Assembly: GCA_016178505.1 (NCBI GenBank)
Contig: JACOTG010000110.1
Coordinates: 1 to 32,901, forward strand
Reading direction: 5' to 3'
Source of the DNA: Planctomycetota bacterium
GTDB taxonomy: Bacteria; Planctomycetota; JACOTG01
DNA: 32,901 nt
The position numbers and the translations under genes are program-made. The notes beneath the pieces are model-generated. The model made no database searches and had not been told where the DNA came from. It saw only the letters and a list, made by a program, of their open reading frames with translations. This document shows, one piece after another, positions 30,212 to 32,901 of this stretch; positions within the stretch are counted from its first letter, which is position 1, and every line of letters starts with the position of its first letter.

Positions 30212-31312
30212 TCATCTGCCTTTGAGGAACGGCGAGCTAGGGAACTCTTTCTTCAACTGTGCCAAGCGCTCGTTGGATCGATCCAAGTAGAGCTTCTTCT
30301 TTTCTTTGTTGGTCTCGAGGTCCGAGACGAACTTGAAGCATTCTGCGGCGCCCGCAAGAGCGCGCTCGTACTCCGTCGTCGGCTCGCCTCGAAGTGGAGC
30401 GTACTGAACGACGCCACGCAGGTAGGCGAAGAGCGCATCGAGCATCTTGTCGACGCTCTTGGCGTTCACGGCTGCAACCTTTGTGATGTCGCCGATGCCG
30501 TTCCAGGCGCCCGCGAGGACGCTGTTCGGCGCATCTTCCTTCACGAGCTTCCGGTACTGCTCTTCGGCCTTCGCAATGCTCGCCGCATCGCCAGACAGGT
30601 GAAGGCAGCGGGCGACACCCAATTCGGATTCGAGCACGGCCGCAGGTGCGATGCCGGCGGCCTTTGCGACGGCCTCGTACTGCGCCTTCGCCTCGGGGAT
30701 CTTCTGCTGGGCTTCCAGCACGCGGCCCTTGAGAAGGCCGAGCTCGCTCTGCACGTTCGCCTCGACGCCGGCCGTCTTCGCGTCGGCGAGAAAGGTCTCC
30801 AGGGCCTTGCCGGCGCCGTCCGCATCCTTCTTGTCGAGGTAGCAAGTCACGAGGTTTTCCCCGGCGGATCGCAAATAGCGGCTTTTCGGAAACGCCTTCA
30901 GGAGCTCGTTGTATCCGGCGATGGCGTCGTCGAACTTGCCGAGCCTCTGGTTCGTGCTCGCGAGGTGATAGAGGACCTGCTGCCGAAGCGGCGGGCGCAG
31001 CTTCGGGTCTTTCTTCAGCTCCTCCAACTGGCTTTTCGAGTCGTCGAGGTTTCCCGATGCCAGAGTTTCCATCGCTCTCGTGAACTCCGGAGAGGCGCCG
31101 TATTGAACCGCCTGAATCGACTTCCAGGAGATCGTCAACACGGCCTTCTTGACCTCGATGGCGACGCCGCCGTAGTCCTCGCTTTGGATCTTCCCGACGG
31201 TGGTCTTTCCGTCCTTTTGCCGGATCGTGTCGTCGCTGTCCTGCGCCCGTGCAGGCGCGGCGAGCAGCGCCACGGCGAGGACGCTCGTCAGTGCAGTGAT
31301 TCGTGCGAACAT
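30212..31312 (-). CDS. Exported TPR protein, 366 aa
   Basis: ATG 31312 is chosen: AGGAGG lies 8 bases upstream, and the TTG three bases earlier is a less likely start. A clean signal peptide (TALTSVLAVALLAAPARA) precedes an N-terminal small beta domain (about 30-70, RQKDGKTTVGKIQSEDYGG...ISWKSIQAVQYG) that looks like an Sm-like/SH3-like module. TPR-like helices follow (LYHLASTNQRLGKFDDAIAG, YNELLKAFPKSRYL) to the end. It is probably periplasmic. It follows the other TPR gene by 36 bases and precedes ExbB, so it is likely a structural or docking component of the motor complex. Precise role unknown. Confidence 0.85.
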   Translation of the reverse strand: MFARITALTSVLAVALLAAPARAQDSDDTIRQKDGKTTVGKIQSEDYGGVAIEVKKAVLTISWKSIQAVQYGASPEFTRAMETLASGNLDDSKSQLEELKKDPKLRPPLRQQVLYHLASTNQRLGKFDDAIAGYNELLKAFPKSRYLRSAGENLVTCYLDKKDADGAGKALETFLADAKTAGVEANVQSELGLLKGRVLEAQQKIPEAKAQYEAVAKAAGIAPAAVLESELGVARCLHLSGDAASIAKAEEQYRKLVKEDAPNSVLAGAWNGIGDITKVAAVNAKSVDKMLDALFAYLRGVVQYAPLRGEPTTEYERALAGAAECFKFVSDLETNKEKKKLYLDRSNERLAQLKKEFPSSPFLKGR

Positions 31313-31348
31313 CAACTCGACCTCCTTGGTCTCGAAAGTCGCCGAGGG

Positions 31349-32901
31349 CTAGTGTGGCTTGTTGTCCTCGTCGTTGTTCTGCTTCTTGTCCCTGTCGTTG
31401 TTCGGCTTCTTTTCCTTGTCGTTGTTCGTGCCGGCGGGCGCCATTCCCGCCTTTGAAGCGGGAAAGTTCTTCTTCGACAGCTCGGCCTTCATCTCGAGGA
31501 AGAGCGCCTTGAAGCCGTACTTGCCTTGATCGTAGTCGTTCGTCGTCCGCTCGACGCTTCCGATCACCACTGTTGCGGTGTCGTATTCGCCGCGGTCGAC
31601 GAGATTGCGAACCTGGTAGTACTTGGATTGCCACCAGAGCTTCGAGTCCGTCTCGGTGTTCTTCAACATGACGTCGAAGATGCCAAATGCGCGGATGAAT
31701 CGGTCCTTGTCATTCTCAGCGAGGGCCGTCTGGTGCTCGGCGACACCCCACTCCAAGTAGGCGGACAGGAGCTGCGGTTTCGCGGCGATCGTCGGGCCGT
31801 TGAACTTGCCCGTCGCCTTGTTGATGAGCGGCTCCTGGTCGAACAGACTCGCATAGACCTGCGACGCTTCTTTCCATCGGTGGAGGAATCCGTACGTTCG
31901 AGCCAGGTTGATCTCGGTGCGGTAGGACGGGGTCGTCGCGAGCGCCGCCACGTACATCTCCGTCGCCGGCTGCCACGTCTCGGCGGCCCTCTTCGCTTCA
32001 CCTTTCCAACCGAGGAAGCTGTCCATGTTGTCCGGCACTCCATTGAAGTGGAGACCGAGCACGTACAGCCGGTCGGCGACTTCGGCGAGCTCCGTCGGCT
32101 TGGCGATTTCGTCACCCTTCAGCTGTCCCTTGACGCTGAGGACGTAATAGCGGGCGGCCTTCTCCCAGAAGTCGTTGCCTTGCTTGGACTGTGGATCCTT
32201 GGCGAACGCCTCGGTCGCGCGCTGATCGAGCGTACGTGCGAGGGCGCCCGCGGCGGCGCCGATGTTCTTCGTGTTCGGGTTCTTCTGGATGAGTGCCTCG
32301 AGAAGCCCGATGGCCTCATCGAGCTTGCCTTGCTGCTGCAAGGCTCGGATCCGGAACTTCCAGACGATGGCCAGCTTGTCCGGCTCTTGCGCGTACTTGT
32401 CGTCTGCTCCCTCGAACAGCGGGAAGATCTCGGACTCTCGGTTCACCTCGTTGAGGAGATACAGGCTCGCCAGCGTCGTCTTCGCTCCGAAGGCTTGGCT
32501 GCCGAGCCGAGCGAGGAGATCGCGGTCGAGGGTCGCGGTCGATTTCTTCTCGATCTCGGCCAGCGCCTTTTTCAGGCCCGTCTCTGCGTTCGACAAGTAG
32601 ATCTTGGCTTCGTCCGACTTCTTCTCCTTGAGGAGGTTGGTGGCATGCTGCAGATAGCACGTGCCCGCGCCGAGAAGCCCCTCCTCGTATCCCGCCGAAC
32701 CCGGCTTCAGCTTCTGGTAGTTTTCGGCCGCCTTGAGCCAGTCTTGTGCGTCTTGGTATTTCTGGCCTTCGATGAGTTGCGCCTGTGCCGCGTACGGTGA
32801 GGCGGGGTACTTCTCGGCGAGCGTCTGCATGCGCGCGTCGCTTCGCTTCGTGTAGTAGCTGCGGCCCTTTTCTTGCCGGCTCAGGTCGAGGTAGATCTTG
32901 A
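31349..32901 (-). CDS. TPR-repeat protein, 5'-truncated by window end
   Basis: The frame is open to the window end, so the start is missing; the ATG at 32830 is probably internal. At least 516 residues are visible. The body is helical with TPR-like pairs (DWLKAAENYQKLKPG, GKLDEAIGLLEALIQKNP, RWKEASQVYASLFDQEP). It ends in a charged tail made of three 8-residue repeats (NNDKEKKP, NNDRDKKQ, NNDEDNKP) encoded by 24-bp units. It is first in the visible operon and is presumably exported, since the neighbouring TPR protein is. No specific family is recognised. Confidence 0.8.
   Translation of the reverse strand, partial: KIYLDLSRQEKGRSYYTKRSDARMQTLAEKYPASPYAAQAQLIEGQKYQDAQDWLKAAENYQKLKPGSAGYEEGLLGAGTCYLQHATNLLKEKKSDEAKIYLSNAETGLKKALAEIEKKSTATLDRDLLARLGSQAFGAKTTLASLYLLNEVNRESEIFPLFEGADDKYAQEPDKLAIVWKFRIRALQQQGKLDEAIGLLEALIQKNPNTKNIGAAAGALARTLDQRATEAFAKDPQSKQGNDFWEKAARYYVLSVKGQLKGDEIAKPTELAEVADRLYVLGLHFNGVPDNMDSFLGWKGEAKRAAETWQPATEMYVAALATTPSYRTEINLARTYGFLHRWKEASQVYASLFDQEPLINKATGKFNGPTIAAKPQLLSAYLEWGVAEHQTALAENDKDRFIRAFGIFDVMLKNTETDSKLWWQSKYYQVRNLVDRGEYDTATVVIGSVERTTNDYDQGKYGFKALFLEMKAELSKKNFPASKAGMAPAGTNNDKEKKPNNDRDKKQNNDEDNKPH
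31355..31426 (-). repeat. Three 24-bp in-frame tandem repeats
   Basis: Three diverged 24-base units begin AACAACGAC and encode Asn-Asn-Asp-rich octapeptides at the C-terminus of the TPR protein. Unlike the 19-bp repeat, changes in copy number keep the frame. Confidence 0.85.

Overview
This is a GC-rich bacterial segment with short intergenic gaps and ATG/GTG starts behind AGGAG-type ribosome sites. TGA, TAG and TAA are all used as stops. A GT9 heptosyltransferase-type enzyme, lipoproteins and an ExbB/ExbD proton-channel set point to a Gram-negative cell envelope. The mix of membrane-anchored alpha/alpha-toroid ('prenyltransferase/squalene oxidase repeat') proteins, several ExbD paralogues, an FHA protein and a zinc-ribbon/DUF1080 membrane protein is most familiar from Planctomycetota and related phyla. 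That assignment is inference, since the window holds no rRNA or other phylogenetic marker beyond ValS.

Layout. (1) Bases 1-6100, + strand: the 3' end of a GT9 glycosyltransferase, a one-base-overlapping GT-C/TPR membrane protein, then a promoter-led pair made of a DHDPS-superfamily aldolase and a secreted M14 zinc carboxypeptidase. (2) Bases 6378-9096: a pair of 37-bp inverted repeats (34/37 identical) encloses three tandem minus-strand genes for exported proteins. Each looks like a DUF5678-like domain joined to a retropepsin-like domain, and the last copy is frameshifted. (3) Bases 9100-17746: an FHA/TM protein is divergent from two tandem toroid proteins, the first of which carries an in-frame TGA. 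A PpiC-type lipoprotein and a 985-aa exported TPR protein follow. (4) Bases 17748-22167: a GH42-like lipoprotein, a PspC protein, a 63-codon 3' remnant that is probably a methyltransferase, and a GT-C membrane protein whose frame is broken by a 19-bp tandem repeat. (5) Bases 22198-32901, minus strand: valS, with its own likely promoter, lies downstream of an operon. That operon reads TPR, TPR, ExbB, ExbD, ExbD, ExbD, two-TM protein, zinc-ribbon/TM/DUF1080 protein.

How the genes may work together. Both toroid proteins start with a cytoplasmic segment, then a transmembrane helix with a PW...SxxxH pattern like that of E. coli TonB, then an acidic, proline-containing linker, then the toroid. About 15 kb away the ExbB/ExbD operon encodes the kind of proton-motive-force motor that drives TonB. 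The best candidate for an undescribed system here is therefore an ExbB/ExbD-type motor whose TonB-like partner carries a periplasmic alpha/alpha toroid instead of a TonB C-terminal domain, with exported TPR proteins and the FHA protein as accessory parts. This is a hypothesis from sequence pattern and gene neighbourhood; nothing here shows the function directly.

Four genes look disrupted: the frameshifted retropepsin-like copy, the toroid with the TGA, the methyltransferase remnant and the repeat-split GT-C gene. In the GT-C case a repeat count of 1 or 4 instead of 5 restores one long frame, so it could be a phase-variable gene.
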